Part shown: piece after piece, positions 43,919 to 52,541 of the stretch
Layout of the letters: each line of letters opens with the position of its first letter
How positions within the stretch are numbered: the stretch's first letter is position 1
DNA from: Clostridia bacterium
Lineage (GTDB): Bacteria > Bacillota > Clostridia > Christensenellales > Aristaeellaceae
Length of the DNA stretch: 57,053 nucleotides
Reading direction: 5' to 3'
Assembly: GCA_017429265.1 (NCBI GenBank)
Contig: JAFRPG010000057.1
Coordinates: forward strand, 1-57,053
Notes under the pieces: generated by a model
What the model was told of the DNA's origin: nothing
The model's database searches: none
The model's input: the letters and a program-made list of their open reading frames with translations, nothing else
Made by a program: the position numbers and the translations under genes

Positions 43919-43948
43919 GGCGGTTCCTCCTCTGCAGGGTTTGCTCTC

Positions 43949-43977
43949 AGGATACGGCGCTTCCGCAGCCTTGTCAA
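43949..43977 (-). promoter_or_regulatory. Promoter of the Cof-type HAD gene
   Basis: On the minus strand TTGACA (43977-43972) and TATCCT (43954-43949) are 17 bases apart, 30 bases before the HAD start. It begins immediately after the terminator of the upstream operon. Confidence 0.7.
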
Positions 43978-43983
43978 GACATG

Positions 43984-44006
43984 AAAAAGGACGTCCGGAG
44001 ACGTCC
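43984..44006 (-). terminator. Terminator of the ylbF-to-yczE operon
   Basis: Read on the minus strand, GGACGTC and GACGTCC form a 7-bp stem around TCCG and are followed by TTTTT. It lies 13 bases after the membrane-protein gene. Confidence 0.82.
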
Positions 44007-44019
44007 GTTGTGAGCAAGG

Positions 44020-44676
44020 TCAGTCGATGAACCGCCTGATCTGATTCGAGATCCAGGTGATCAGCGGGCCCAGGAAGAGGACGCAGGCGATCGTGACCGC
44101 GCCGAAGGGACCGGCCAGCAGGAGACCCACGAGGGTGAACAGGGCGTCCCACGCGATGCGCACCGGTGTGAAGGACAGCTTCGGCTGACGCCGGCTCAGC
44201 TTCCGGTGGATGATGATGGGCGCCGCGTCGTAGGGCGACGTGCCGAGCCCCGCCGCCACGTAGGAGGAGACGGCGAGGAGGAACAGGGCCGCGAAGGGGA
44301 CGAAGAGCAGGATCCGCGCGGCCATCTCCGGAGCCTTGGGGATCAGGTCGCCCAGCGCCCACTTGAAGAAATCGTGGGAGTACCCGACCAGGAACATGTT
44401 GGCCAGGGAGCCGAAACCGAACATCTCCTTCGCCACCGCGAGCACGGCGCAGAGGGTGACGGTGTGCACCACCGCCTCCACGTGGCCCAGGTCGATGTGC
44501 AGGAGGTTCGAGAGGCCGATGCACACGCAGGAGAAGGGGTCGGTGCCCACCTCCAGCCGTTCAAAGGCCAGGATGCACAGGCCCATCAGGATCGTGGAGA
44601 CGATCGCGATGGCCAGCCGCCGTCCGAGATGCGGATGGTCGACCCATCCGCGAAAGTAAGCCTTGATCGATGCCAT
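44020..44676 (-). CDS. YczE/YitT-like integral membrane protein
   Basis: This 218-residue protein has five to six hydrophobic helices and the YczE-type features ILAFERLEVGTDPFSC, a GLGTSPYDA repeat-like motif and a C-terminal WISNQIRRF. The two GT/S-P-(F/Y)-(S/D) motifs suggest an internal duplication. Members are annotated as membrane proteins of unknown function; a Bacillus relative influences lipopeptide production. It lies one base after the U32 peptidase gene and is the last gene of the operon. Confidence 0.78.
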   Translation of the reverse strand: MASIKAYFRGWVDHPHLGRRLAIAIVSTILMGLCILAFERLEVGTDPFSCVCIGLSNLLHIDLGHVEAVVHTVTLCAVLAVAKEMFGFGSLANMFLVGYSHDFFKWALGDLIPKAPEMAARILLFVPFAALFLLAVSSYVAAGLGTSPYDAAPIIIHRKLSRRQPKLSFTPVRIAWDALFTLVGLLLAGPFGAVTIACVLFLGPLITWISNQIRRFID

Positions 44677-44677
44677 G

Positions 44678-45928
44678 TCATTTGCCTCCCGTGTCGCGGC
44701 TGTGGTTGTGGACGGGGCCGCGGAGCATGTCGCCGACCCTGGTCTCCCAGGGCAGGCGGAGCAGCACGCGGTCGCCCGCGATGCCGTAGCTTTCCACGGT
44801 CTCGCCGGTCTTTTCGACGGTGAAGGCCGGGCAGGCGAAGGGCTTCACGCCCGCCGCCGTCATCAGCTCGAGGGGGTCATCCTTCGAGAAGCGGTTCTTC
44901 AGCTCAAAGACGGAGACTTCCCCGGCCGGCGCGCACTCCAGGCAGCGGGCCGCGTACTCCCGCCGCTGGGAAAAACCGCTCGCCATGCCGGGATGCTCGG
45001 GCTCGCCGAGCAGGAAGCCCGTGTCGGACAGACGGTGGCTGGCGCAGCGCAGCTCGTCGAGAAGGCCGGGCAGTTCGGCGCGGAAGGCTTCCTCGCCCCC
45101 GTCCCGCAGGAGGTCGAGGGCGCGGCGATAGGCGCCGACGGTCACCGCGACGTAGTACTCGGTCTTCATCCGGCCCTCGATCTTGAGGCTCGAAACGCCC
45201 GTCGCACACAGCTCCGGCAGGATCGGCATCAGGTTGAGGTCACGGGCCGAGAAGACATAGGTGCCGTGCTCGTCCTCGGAGACGGGGAAGTACTCGCCGG
45301 GGCGCTTTTCCTCCACCACGGCGTACTTCCAGCGGCAGGGCTGGGCGCAGGTGCCGCGGTTGCCGTTGCGGCCAGAGAGGCCGGCGGAGAGCAGGCAGCG
45401 GCCGCTCCAGGCCATGCAGCTGGCCCCGTGAACGAAGGTCTCCAGTTCGATCTCCCTTGGCGCCAGGGCGCGCAGCTTGCCGATCCGCTCCATGCTGATC
45501 TCCCGGGCGAGGATCACCCGCTCGCAGCCCAGTTCGTGATAGTGGCGGACGGCCCGGGCGTTGATGGTGCTGGCCTGGGTGCTGACGTGGACCGGCAGGT
45601 CCGGCACCTCCTCGCGCAGGAGGCAGATCGCGCCCAGATCGCTGACGATCACGGCGTCCACGCCGGTATCCCGGGCGAAGCGGGCCGCGGCGACAAAGTC
45701 GTCCAACTCATCGTCCCAGGGGAAGATGTTCATGGTCAGGTAGAAGCGGGCCCCCGCGGCGTGGCAGAGGGCGACCGCCTCGCGCAGCTGATCCTCGTCA
45801 AAGTTGCCCGCGAAGGCGCGCAGGCCGAACCGCTTCATGCCGCCGTAGACGGCGTCCGCCCCGAAGTGCAGGGCGGCGCGCAGGCTCTCCGGTGACCCGG
45901 CGGGGGCCAGAAGCTCGGGTATGTTCAT
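44678..45928 (-). CDS. U32 family peptidase-like protein
   Basis: This 416-residue protein opens with ELLAPAGSPESLRAALHFGADAVYGG and has a TIM-like barrel, STQASTINA, ILAREIS and the cysteine set CMAWSGRC...GTCAQPCRW, the U32 signature. A late SLKIEGRMK follows. Several U32 members are now known to be oxygen-independent RNA or cofactor hydroxylases rather than proteases (RlhA, TrhP, UbiU/V), so the real reaction could be a modification of tRNA or rRNA. It begins with an ATG overlapping the mltG stop (ATGA). Confidence 0.9.
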   Translation of the reverse strand: MNIPELLAPAGSPESLRAALHFGADAVYGGMKRFGLRAFAGNFDEDQLREAVALCHAAGARFYLTMNIFPWDDELDDFVAAARFARDTGVDAVIVSDLGAICLLREEVPDLPVHVSTQASTINARAVRHYHELGCERVILAREISMERIGKLRALAPREIELETFVHGASCMAWSGRCLLSAGLSGRNGNRGTCAQPCRWKYAVVEEKRPGEYFPVSEDEHGTYVFSARDLNLMPILPELCATGVSSLKIEGRMKTEYYVAVTVGAYRRALDLLRDGGEEAFRAELPGLLDELRCASHRLSDTGFLLGEPEHPGMASGFSQRREYAARCLECAPAGEVSVFELKNRFSKDDPLELMTAAGVKPFACPAFTVEKTGETVESYGIAGDRVLLRLPWETRVGDMLRGPVHNHSRDTGGK

Positions 45929-47106
45929 TGGATCCCTCTCGATTGGTCGTATTCGATCCAGAGACGGCGGTACTTTTCGACGGCCTGCTCGTGCTCGGCC
46001 AGGGTGCGGGAGAAGACGAGCTGGCCGCTGCCCGGCTCCCTGGCGCAGAAGTAGAGGTAGTCCTCCGCGAGGAAGGTCGCGTCCGGATGCAGGGCCGCCT
46101 GAACGGCCTGCGTGGACGGGCTGCAGATGGGCCCGGGGGGCAGGCCGATGACCTGATAGGTATTGTAGGGATTGCTGACGGCCGTGTCGGTGTCGGTCAG
46201 TGCCATCTTGCGCACGCCGGTGATGTAGTGGATCGTGACGTCGCTCTGCAGGGGCATGTTCCTGCGCAGACGGTTGTGGAAGACGGCGGACACCTTCGCG
46301 AAGTCGCCGGCTCCGGCCTCCTTCTCGATGATGGAGGCGAGGGTGATGATCTGGTCCATCGTCAGGCCCAGGCCCTTCGCGGCCTCCTGATTCTCCTCCG
46401 TCCAGATCCGGTCGGTCTGGCTGAGGAGCTTGCGCAGGATGTCCTCCTCGGTGGCGTCGGTGTAGATCTCGTAGGTGTCCGGGGCCAGGTAGCCCTCGAG
46501 AACGTACTTCCGGCGGGAGGCATCGCCGGTCTTCAGCACGTCGCTCACATAGGCGTACTCGCTGAAGGCGGTCCCCTCGCGGCACAGGGCGAGGAAGCGG
46601 TCGGTGTGATCGAGGATGCCGCGCTGCTGCAGGTAGGCGGCGAAGTCCTCCACGCTCCAGCCGGGGATCCAGGTGATCGTCCGCACCATCGGGATGCCGT
46701 CGCCGAGGGTCAGGCGCTCGGCGATCTCCTGCATGCTCATGTTGCGGGTCAGCTGGTAGTGGCCGGTCTGGATCTTCTGCCCGAGGCCGGCAAAGTCGCA
46801 GTAATACTTGAAGACCGTGTGGGAGCGGATCAGCCCGGCTTCCTCCAGGTTGCCGGCCACGCGGGTGAGGCTGGCGCCGGCGGGGACGTCGAAGGCCACG
46901 GGGACGTCGTCGTCCGGGGCCACGGGTGCGGCGTACCTGCCGTAGAGGCTGCTGCCCACGCCCCAGAGGATGCCGATCACCGCGATCACCGAGGCCAGAC
47001 CGATCAGCAGGGGACGGGCCGCGCGCCACGCACCGCTGTACCAGAAAAAGCCGTACTCGCGCTCCCGGTGGTTGGACCGGTAGGTGTAGTAGCGTTTGGC
47101 TTTCAC
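45925..47106 (-). CDS. mltG: Endolytic murein transglycosylase MltG
   Basis: This 393-residue inner-membrane enzyme cuts nascent peptidoglycan strands and helps set glycan length. A cytoplasmic basic arm of ~28 residues precedes one membrane helix (~30-52). A LysM-like part (FDVPAGASLTRVAGNLEEAGLI) is followed by the catalytic domain with the glutamate in ASIIEKEAG, LQSDVTIHYI and YNTYQVIGLPPGPI. The rather long basic N-terminus fits MltG of Clostridia. It is followed by the U32 gene with an ATGA overlap and preceded by the DUF6171 gene. Confidence 0.93.
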   Translation of the reverse strand: MKAKRYYTYRSNHREREYGFFWYSGAWRAARPLLIGLASVIAVIGILWGVGSSLYGRYAAPVAPDDDVPVAFDVPAGASLTRVAGNLEEAGLIRSHTVFKYYCDFAGLGQKIQTGHYQLTRNMSMQEIAERLTLGDGIPMVRTITWIPGWSVEDFAAYLQQRGILDHTDRFLALCREGTAFSEYAYVSDVLKTGDASRRKYVLEGYLAPDTYEIYTDATEEDILRKLLSQTDRIWTEENQEAAKGLGLTMDQIITLASIIEKEAGAGDFAKVSAVFHNRLRRNMPLQSDVTIHYITGVRKMALTDTDTAVSNPYNTYQVIGLPPGPICSPSTQAVQAALHPDATFLAEDYLYFCAREPGSGQLVFSRTLAEHEQAVEKYRRLWIEYDQSRGIQ

Positions 47107-47133
47107 GGCTTTTCTCTCCTTTCCGGGGTCGGG

Positions 47134-47397
47134 TCAGGGGGCCTCGCGCCAGCGGGGCGGCACGTCGGGGCAGCGCAGCCCCCGCTTGGCGGCCCTGGCC
47201 TCCGCGTAACAGCCGCAGAGGGCGCAGGTGCCGCCGCGCAGGGACGGGCATTGTTCACAACGGTCCAGCCGCCGCCGGTAGACGTCCTCCGGGACGCGGA
47301 TCCCGGGGGGCAGGCTCTCCACGTATTCCCGGACCGTGAGGGCCAGGTCGGGGTTTGCCTCGGCCAGCAGGCAGCGGCAGGGCGGACGGTCAGGCAC
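47134..47397 (-). CDS. DUF6171-like cysteine-rich protein
   Basis: This 87-residue protein has six cysteines in [19 protein letters not shown] plus one near the end (GLRCP), a pattern I associate with the DUF6171 family of Clostridia. It may bind zinc or an iron-sulfur cluster. The start is GTG 47397, eight bases inside the 3' end of the arabinofuranosidase gene, so translation is probably coupled. The function is unknown. Confidence 0.7.
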   Translation of the reverse strand: MPDRPPCRCLLAEANPDLALTVREYVESLPPGIRVPEDVYRRRLDRCEQCPSLRGGTCALCGCYAEARAAKRGLRCPDVPPRWREAP

Positions 47398-48856
47398 GGA
47401 AGGTCAGCGCTGCCACGGAGCAGGCGGGCAGGGTCAGGACTAGGCCGCGCTCGGTCCGGCGGAAGGCGGTGAAGGGCGCGGGCTCGACGGTGTGCTCGCT
47501 GCCGAAGTCGTTGTGGGCGTCGGGCGCGCCGGTCAGGATCCGGCCCTCGACGGCGGCGGTCTCCTTGCCCTCCACGTTGAGGACGAGCTCGGTCTCCCGC
47601 TCGAAATCGAGGTTGGCGGCGGTCACGGTGACGGCCCCGTCCTTCACGGAGGCGGAGGCGGACACCTGCCTGACGCCGTTTGCCATCGTGTCTGCGAAGA
47701 CGGCGGTCCCGAGGAGGTTCGCGTCCATGTGCGGGCGGAAGAGGTCGAAGACGTGGTAGGTGGGCGTGAGGAGCATCTTCTCGCCGTCGGTGAGGATCAC
47801 GGCCTGTAGGACGTTGACCATCTGGGCGATGTTCGCCATCACGAGACGGTCGGCGTGGGCGTTGAAGATGTTCAGGGACAGGGCGGCGACCATGGCGTCG
47901 CGCATCGTGTTCTGCTGGTAGAGGAAGCCGGGGTTGGTGCCGGGCTCCACGTCGTACCAGGTGCCCCACTCGTCGATGATCAGGCCGACGCGGTGATCGG
48001 GATCGAAGCGGTCCATCACGGCGAGGTGGGACTCGAGGATGGCCTCGATCCGGTTCGCCTTTTCGATGGTGATGTCATAGGCCTCTTTGGTGAAGCCGGT
48101 CGCGCTGCCCTTGTTCTCCCAGGGGCCGGGAACGGTGTAGTAGTGCATGGTGAGGGCGTCAAGGTGCTTGCCGGCGCGCTCCATCAGCACCTCGGTCCAC
48201 CGGGTGTCATCCCCACTGGGGCCGCAGGCGATGCGGTAGAGGCGGTCCCTGCCGTAGGTGCGGCAGAAGGTCTGGTACTGCTTGTACAGGTCGGCGTAGA
48301 ACTCGGGCCGCATGTTGCCGCCGCAGCCCCAGCTCTCGTTGCCCACGCCCCAGAACTTCACATGGAAGGGCTCCCTGCTGCCGTTGGCCCAGCGCTCCCG
48401 CGCCACGGTGGAGTCTCCGTCGGAGTTCAGGTATTCCACCCACTCGGCCATCTCGCGGACGTTGCCGGAGCCGACGTTCGCGTTGATGTAGGGCGCGCAG
48501 CCGATCTGCCGGCAGAGCTCGAGGAACTCGTGCGTGCCGAAGGAATTGTCCTCGACCACGCCGCCCCAGTTCGTGTTGACCATGCGGCGGCGCTGCTCCT
48601 GCGGGCCGATGCCGTCGCGCCAGTGGTACTCGTCGGCAAAGCAGCCGCCGGGCCAGCGCAGGACCGGGACCTCCAGCTTCTTCAGCGCGTTCACCACGTC
48701 GGAGCGCATGCCGTTGACGTTGGGGATCGGGGAATCCTTCCCCACGAAGAGACCGCCGTAGATGCAGCGGCCCAGGTGCTCGGAGAAATGACCGTAGATG
48801 TTGCGGGAGATGGCCGTGCCCGGACGGCGGGCGTCGACATGGATGCTGGCGCTCAT
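47390..48856 (-). CDS. GH51 alpha-L-arabinofuranosidase
   Basis: This 488-residue glycoside hydrolase releases arabinose from plant hemicelluloses or arabino-oligosaccharides. The GH51 barrel shows [28 protein letters not shown], the acid/base Glu174 in GVGNESWG and the nucleophile Glu296 in [10 protein letters not shown]-terminal beta domain follows. There is no signal peptide, so it acts inside the cell on imported oligosaccharides. Its position in an operon with cell-wall and unknown genes rather than sugar genes is odd. AAAAGGAG precedes the ATG. Confidence 0.93.
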   Translation of the reverse strand: MSASIHVDARRPGTAISRNIYGHFSEHLGRCIYGGLFVGKDSPIPNVNGMRSDVVNALKKLEVPVLRWPGGCFADEYHWRDGIGPQEQRRRMVNTNWGGVVEDNSFGTHEFLELCRQIGCAPYINANVGSGNVREMAEWVEYLNSDGDSTVARERWANGSREPFHVKFWGVGNESWGCGGNMRPEFYADLYKQYQTFCRTYGRDRLYRIACGPSGDDTRWTEVLMERAGKHLDALTMHYYTVPGPWENKGSATGFTKEAYDITIEKANRIEAILESHLAVMDRFDPDHRVGLIIDEWGTWYDVEPGTNPGFLYQQNTMRDAMVAALSLNIFNAHADRLVMANIAQMVNVLQAVILTDGEKMLLTPTYHVFDLFRPHMDANLLGTAVFADTMANGVRQVSASASVKDGAVTVTAANLDFERETELVLNVEGKETAAVEGRILTGAPDAHNDFGSEHTVEPAPFTAFRRTERGLVLTLPACSVAALTFRA

Positions 48857-48886
48857 GACTTCAGGCTCCTTTTCGATTCGTTCGGT

Positions 48887-49915
48887 TTATCTGAGACGGG
48901 CGAAGAGGGGATCGCCCAGGTTCTCCGCGGAGATCCGGCGCTCGCCGCGCTCGATCTCGTGCACCATGGCGGTGAGGCGTTCGTTGACGGGGCAGGGGAT
49001 GCCGCAGCCGGCGCCCTGCCGCGCGATGTAGCCGTTGAAGCAGTCGATCTCGGTGGGGCGCCCGCGCTCGAGAGACTGCAGGGACGAGGACTTGAGCTTC
49101 GCGTACTTCAGGCCGACCACGCGGATCACGGTGTGACGGCGGAAGCGGTCGAGGGCGCCGTTCCCCTTCATCAGGCTGAAGTAGTTGAGCTTTCCGCCGT
49201 AGGGCGGGACGTCGATCTTCAGCGCCTTCGCGACCTGCACGGCCTCCCCGATGACCGCGAGGAAGATGCGCCGCGCGTCGCGCCGGGCCATCATCTCGCC
49301 GAGGCGCAGCCCGCAGAGGGCGCCCAGGGAGGTGATGCAGGAGTTGACGATGAGCTTGGACCAGAGTTCGGCGAGGATGCTGTCGGAAACCTGCGTCTGA
49401 GTCACGGCGGAGAGGGCCTCGCGGAGGCTTTCGAGCCTCGCCGGGCGGCTCCCGTCGGGCAGGCCGATGATGAAGTCCCCGCCGCTGGTCATCTCCAGTT
49501 CACCGGGGGCGTGCATCGTGGCGCCCCAGCCGATCACGCAGCCGACCGTGCGCTCCCTGCCCACGACGGCGGCCAGCTCATCCACGCAGATGCCGTTCTG
49601 CATGCTGACGACGAGGCTGTCTTCCTTCAGGTGCGGGAGGGCGGCCCGGGCCGCGCCGGGCATGTCGTAGGCCTTGGTGGCGATCAGGCACAGGTCGTAC
49701 AGACCCTCCAGTTCCTCCGTCCGGCACACGGCCCGCAGCCTCACGCGGCGGTCGCCGCAGTGTCCGGTGACGTGCAGGCCTTCGCCCGCCGCCTTGTGTG
49801 CGATCTCCCCGTGCTTGCACACGAGGGTCACGTCGTATCCCTTCTCCGCCATCAGCGCCGCGGTGATCCCGCCGATCGCTCCGCCGCCGATGACGGCGAT
49901 CCGGTTTGGTTCCAT
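48887..49915 (-). CDS. Ketopantoate reductase family protein
   Basis: This 342-residue NADPH-dependent reductase has the Rossmann loop IAVIGGGAIGGITAALM, an ATKAYD segment, SMQNGICVDE and the catalytic lysine in ELWSKLIVNSCITSLGAL. The C-terminal all-helical domain ends the fold. The family includes PanE of the pantothenate pathway, but many paralogs have other substrates, and the protein is somewhat longer than typical PanE. No other pantothenate genes are nearby. AAAGGAAGG precedes the ATG. Confidence 0.85.
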   Translation of the reverse strand: MEPNRIAVIGGGAIGGITAALMAEKGYDVTLVCKHGEIAHKAAGEGLHVTGHCGDRRVRLRAVCRTEELEGLYDLCLIATKAYDMPGAARAALPHLKEDSLVVSMQNGICVDELAAVVGRERTVGCVIGWGATMHAPGELEMTSGGDFIIGLPDGSRPARLESLREALSAVTQTQVSDSILAELWSKLIVNSCITSLGALCGLRLGEMMARRDARRIFLAVIGEAVQVAKALKIDVPPYGGKLNYFSLMKGNGALDRFRRHTVIRVVGLKYAKLKSSSLQSLERGRPTEIDCFNGYIARQGAGCGIPCPVNERLTAMVHEIERGERRISAENLGDPLFARLR

Positions 49916-49963
49916 ACGATTCCTTCCTTTATATTCAGGTCCGTCCGGACCGCATGGCGGGGG

Positions 49964-50308
49964 TCATTCGCCGAAGCCCGGCATCTCGAGCCCCGCCGCG
50001 TCGGTCAGGATGCGGAAGATGTCGGCCATGGCCTGCTGCAGGCGCATCTCGGCCAGCAGATACTGGGTCACGTCCGGGCGGGCGAAGAGCACGGCGTTGA
50101 TGCCGGAGAAACGCTGGATGTCCTCCTGATCGGCCTGGGTGCCGTTGACGGCGGCCATCTGCAGGCGGACGCTGAGCTTCTTGTACTCGCGGATCAGGGC
50201 GGCGGTGGTCTCGTCGGCCGTCACGGTCTCGCGCAGACTGTGACAGGTGCGGTACTCCTCGCTGGCCTTGATCTCGTCGGCGAGGGCGTAGGCCTTGCTG
50301 TATTCCAT
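49964..50308 (-). CDS. YlbF/YmcA family protein
   Basis: This 114-residue all-helical protein has the YlbF family look: ALADEIKASEEY, ALIREYKKLSVRLQMAAVNG, INAVLFARPDVTQYLLAEMRLQQAMADIFRIL in successive blocks. In Bacillus, YlbF, YmcA and YaaT form a complex that guides RNase Y and affects mRNA maturation. This single small member may have a similar role. GGGAGGTG precedes the ATG. It is the first gene of a seven-gene minus-strand operon. Confidence 0.85.
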   Translation of the reverse strand: MEYSKAYALADEIKASEEYRTCHSLRETVTADETTAALIREYKKLSVRLQMAAVNGTQADQEDIQRFSGINAVLFARPDVTQYLLAEMRLQQAMADIFRILTDAAGLEMPGFGE

Positions 50309-50366
50309 GGGACACCTCCCTTGATGCAACGTTTGCCGCGGCGGAATTCTTCCCGCCGCAGGTCTC

Positions 50367-50395
50367 AGCATAGCACATCCACAGAGAAATAGCAA
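50367..50395 (-). promoter_or_regulatory. Promoter of the ylbF operon
   Basis: On the minus strand TTGCTA (50395-50390) and TATGCT (50372-50367) are 17 bases apart, about 60 bases before ylbF. It faces away from the promoter at 50460. Confidence 0.65.
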
Positions 50396-50459
50396 CGCGA
50401 AAAAGAGCTTTTCGGAGGCGCGGGGAGGCCGCCGCGGGCCAATTCCCTCCGGCCTGCGC

Positions 50460-50488
50460 TTGATTTTCGGGCGGAATACGCATATAAT
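50460..50488 (+). promoter_or_regulatory. Promoter of the ATPase-CYTH gene
   Basis: TTGATT (50460-50465) and TATAAT (50483-50488) have a 17-base spacer and lie 31 bases before the ATG. Confidence 0.75.
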
Positions 50489-50519
50489 GGAAACAATCCA
50501 TCCGAGGAGCGTGAACGCC

Positions 50520-51623
50520 ATGAACCTGATCCGCAAGATCGTTGTCACCGGCGGCCCCTGCGCGGGCAAGACCACCGGACTCTCCTGGATCCAGAACACC
50601 TTCTCCCAGCGGGGGTGGAAGGTGCTCTTCGTGCCGGAGACGGCCACCGAGCTCATCACCGGGGGCGTGTGCCCCTGGACCTGCGGGACCAACCTCGATT
50701 ACCAGATCGGCCAGATGCGCCTGCAGGTCACCAAGGAGGAGATCTTCCGCGCCGCCGCCGAGTCCATGCCGGACGACCGGATCCTGATCGTCTGCGACCG
50801 CGGAGCCCTCGACAACAAGGCCTACATGAACGACGAGGAGTTCCGGGCCGTGCTGACCCGCCTGCACCTGGACGAGGTGGAGCTGCGCGACAGCTACGAC
50901 GCCGTCTTCCACCTGGAGACCGCCGCCAAGGGCGCCGTGGAAGCCTATACCTTCGCCAACAACGCCGCCCGCTATGAGACGCCGGAGCAGGCCTGCGCCC
51001 TGGATGACCGCCTTATCGCGGCCTGGACCGGGCATCCGCACCTGCGGGTCATCGGCAACGACACGAACTTCGAGAACAAGCTGCAGCGCCTCCTCAGCGA
51101 GATCAGCAGCGCCCTGGGCGAGCCGGAGACCTACGAGATCGAGCGCAAGTTCCTCATCGAGTATCCCGACGTCTCGTGGCTCGAGCGGCAGCCGAACTGC
51201 CACCGGGTGGAGATCATCCAGACCTACCTGGCCAGCGAGGACGGCCAGGACCGCCGCGTGCGCCAGCGGGGCGAGAACGGCACCTTCCTCTACTACGAGA
51301 CCACCAAGCGCATCATGCCCGACGGCCAGGTCATCGAGCTGTCCCGCCGCCTGACGGACAGGGAATACCTCTCTCTCCTTCTCAACGCGGACACCACCCG
51401 CCGCCAGCTGCGCAAGACCCGCTTCTGCATGACCTACGGCAAGCAGAGCCTGAAGATCGACCTCTATCCCTTCTGGCACAGGCAGGCGATGGTTCAGCTC
51501 CACATGCGCGACGAGAAGGAGCCCGTCGACTTCCCGCCGCAGCTCAGGCTGATCCGCGAGGTCACCGGCGTGAAGGAGTACAAGAATTCCTCCCTCGCCC
51601 TGCGCATCCCGGAGGAAGGCTGA
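50520..51623 (+). CDS. P-loop ATPase fused to a CYTH domain
   Basis: This 367-residue protein has two parts. Residues 1-~195 form a P-loop kinase-like domain with Walker A TGGPCAGKTT and an acidic CDRGALDNKAYM motif. Residues ~200-367 form a CYTH (triphosphate tunnel) domain starting YEIERKFLI with the ExExK motif and containing further charged tunnel strands such as RRVRQRG and YYETTKR. CYTH enzymes act on triphosphates. The fusion suggests a nucleotide kinase or a polyphosphate-related sensor. The frame is open from 50460, but ATG 50520 after GAGGAG fits best. Confidence 0.85.
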   Translation: MNLIRKIVVTGGPCAGKTTGLSWIQNTFSQRGWKVLFVPETATELITGGVCPWTCGTNLDYQIGQMRLQVTKEEIFRAAAESMPDDRILIVCDRGALDNKAYMNDEEFRAVLTRLHLDEVELRDSYDAVFHLETAAKGAVEAYTFANNAARYETPEQACALDDRLIAAWTGHPHLRVIGNDTNFENKLQRLLSEISSALGEPETYEIERKFLIEYPDVSWLERQPNCHRVEIIQTYLASEDGQDRRVRQRGENGTFLYYETTKRIMPDGQVIELSRRLTDREYLSLLLNADTTRRQLRKTRFCMTYGKQSLKIDLYPFWHRQAMVQLHMRDEKEPVDFPPQLRLIREVTGVKEYKNSSLALRIPEEG

Positions 51624-51701
51624 GCAGGCCGCCTGACATCCCGCGTTTCATGAAATCAGCGTGAAAAGCCCGCAGAATTTTCAGAAAATTTACAATTGTT
51701 C

Positions 51702-51752
51702 TTGACAGTGCTTTGCGCACGTGGTATAAAAGCACTTGTGCGCATATGCGCA
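51702..51752 (+). promoter_or_regulatory. Promoter and palindromic operator of the small membrane-protein genes
   Basis: TTGACA (51702-51707) and TATAAA (51725-51730) with a 17-base spacer form a strong promoter. TGCGCATATGCGCA (51739-51752), a perfect 14-bp palindrome, lies at the expected transcription start, and a further TGCGCA lies in the spacer at 51714-51719. A repressor dimer could bind here. Confidence 0.7.
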
Positions 51753-51769
51753 ACTGTGCGAAGGCAGGG

Positions 51770-51925
51770 ATGCTGATGACGCCGAAAGTCAAGTGGCTGC
51801 TGACGGTGCTGGTCGTGATCGCGATCGGGGCCCTGGCCGTGCTGCTGGTCAAAGCGCCGGAGACCTCTCTTCCGGACGGTGAGACACACCGGAGCACAGA
51901 AACTGCAAGCCCGACGGACCTGTAA
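51770..51925 (+). CDS. 51-residue single-pass membrane protein
   Basis: This small protein starts at ATG 51770, a few bases after AAGGCAGGG. MLMTPKVKW is followed by a strong membrane helix (LLTVLVVIAIGALAVLLV) and a short hydrophilic, probably outer, tail rich in Thr, Ser and Glu. It lies just downstream of a strong promoter with a palindromic operator and 41 bases before another small membrane protein, so it is probably expressed. I do not recognise a family. Confidence 0.6.
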   Translation: MLMTPKVKWLLTVLVVIAIGALAVLLVKAPETSLPDGETHRSTETASPTDL

Positions 51926-51966
51926 GGATCCGGCGGAAAAAAGCATTGTGAAGGAGGACAATTCAC

Positions 51967-52284
51967 ATGAAGACCCGCATTGCTGCTATCCTGATGGCGC
52001 TGGTTCTGTGCCTCTGCTCTGTGGCCGCTCTGGCTGAGGGCACCAAGGAAGCTACCCCCGTGGAGCAGAAGATCGAAGAGATCGCCAAGACCGTCGAAGA
52101 GAAGGTCGAGGAGAAGGTCGAAGAGGTCAAGGACGCTGTCAAGTCCGTTGAAGCTGAGGCCGAGAAGAAGGTCGAGGAGAAGGTCGAAGAGACCAAGAAG
52201 GACTTCCCCTGGCTGTGGGTTGCCATCGGCGTTGTGGTCATCGCCTGCGGCGGCGCCTTCGTCTTCAAGAACAAGAAGAAGTAA
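51967..52284 (+). CDS. Exported coiled-coil protein with C-terminal anchor
   Basis: This 105-residue protein has a signal peptide (MKTRIAAILMALVLCLCSVAALA, cut near AEG), then ~55 residues of Lys/Val/Glu heptad-like repeats (VEEKVEEKVEEVKDAV, KKVEEKVEE), then a DFPWLW entry and a membrane helix (VAIGVVVIACGGAFVF) ending in KNKKK. It would form a short outward coiled coil held by the C-terminus. Ile/Val/Glu codon repeats make the DNA locally repetitive. AAGGAGG lies nine bases before the ATG. The role may be in the cell envelope; no family is recognised. Confidence 0.72.
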   Translation: MKTRIAAILMALVLCLCSVAALAEGTKEATPVEQKIEEIAKTVEEKVEEKVEEVKDAVKSVEAEAEKKVEEKVEETKKDFPWLWVAIGVVVIACGGAFVFKNKKK

Positions 52285-52303
52285 TTCAGACGAGGCATTC
52301 CGA

Positions 52304-52331
52304 GGGAGCGGAGCACATCCGCTTCCTTTTC
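52304..52331 (+). terminator. Terminator after the coiled-coil protein gene
   Basis: GGGAGCGGA and TCCGCTTCC form a hairpin with loop GCACA, followed by TTTTCCTTT. The rest of 52285-52541 holds an AT-rich stretch and the next promoter; no gene is seen. Confidence 0.6.
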
Positions 52332-52428
52332 CTTTCAGCAAAGGGGAAAACAGGCATCCGGCCGATACCATATCTTGTGGTTTTTTTGTATCCGTGTTGT
52401 TTTTTCATGCCATTTGCAGGAATTGGAA

Positions 52429-52457
52429 TTGACAAGCGGCAGAATTCTGTGTATGCT
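52429..52457 (+). promoter_or_regulatory. Promoter of the oligopeptide-binding protein gene
   Basis: TTGACA (52429-52434) and TATGCT (52452-52457) are 17 bases apart, leaving an untranslated leader of roughly 75 bases before ATG 52542. Confidence 0.75.
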
Positions 52458-52541
52458 TTCAAGGAATACGTCTGCAAACGCAGACACACCTGTGCCAGAG
52501 GTACATGACACTGAATCCAATTTGTAAGGAGGACATTGTTC

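Noticed and set aside
44678..47251. An 857-codon frame that would extend the U32 protein through mltG
   Set aside because: The U32 family start MNIPELLAPAG lies at 45928. The upstream part is mltG read in the wrong frame.
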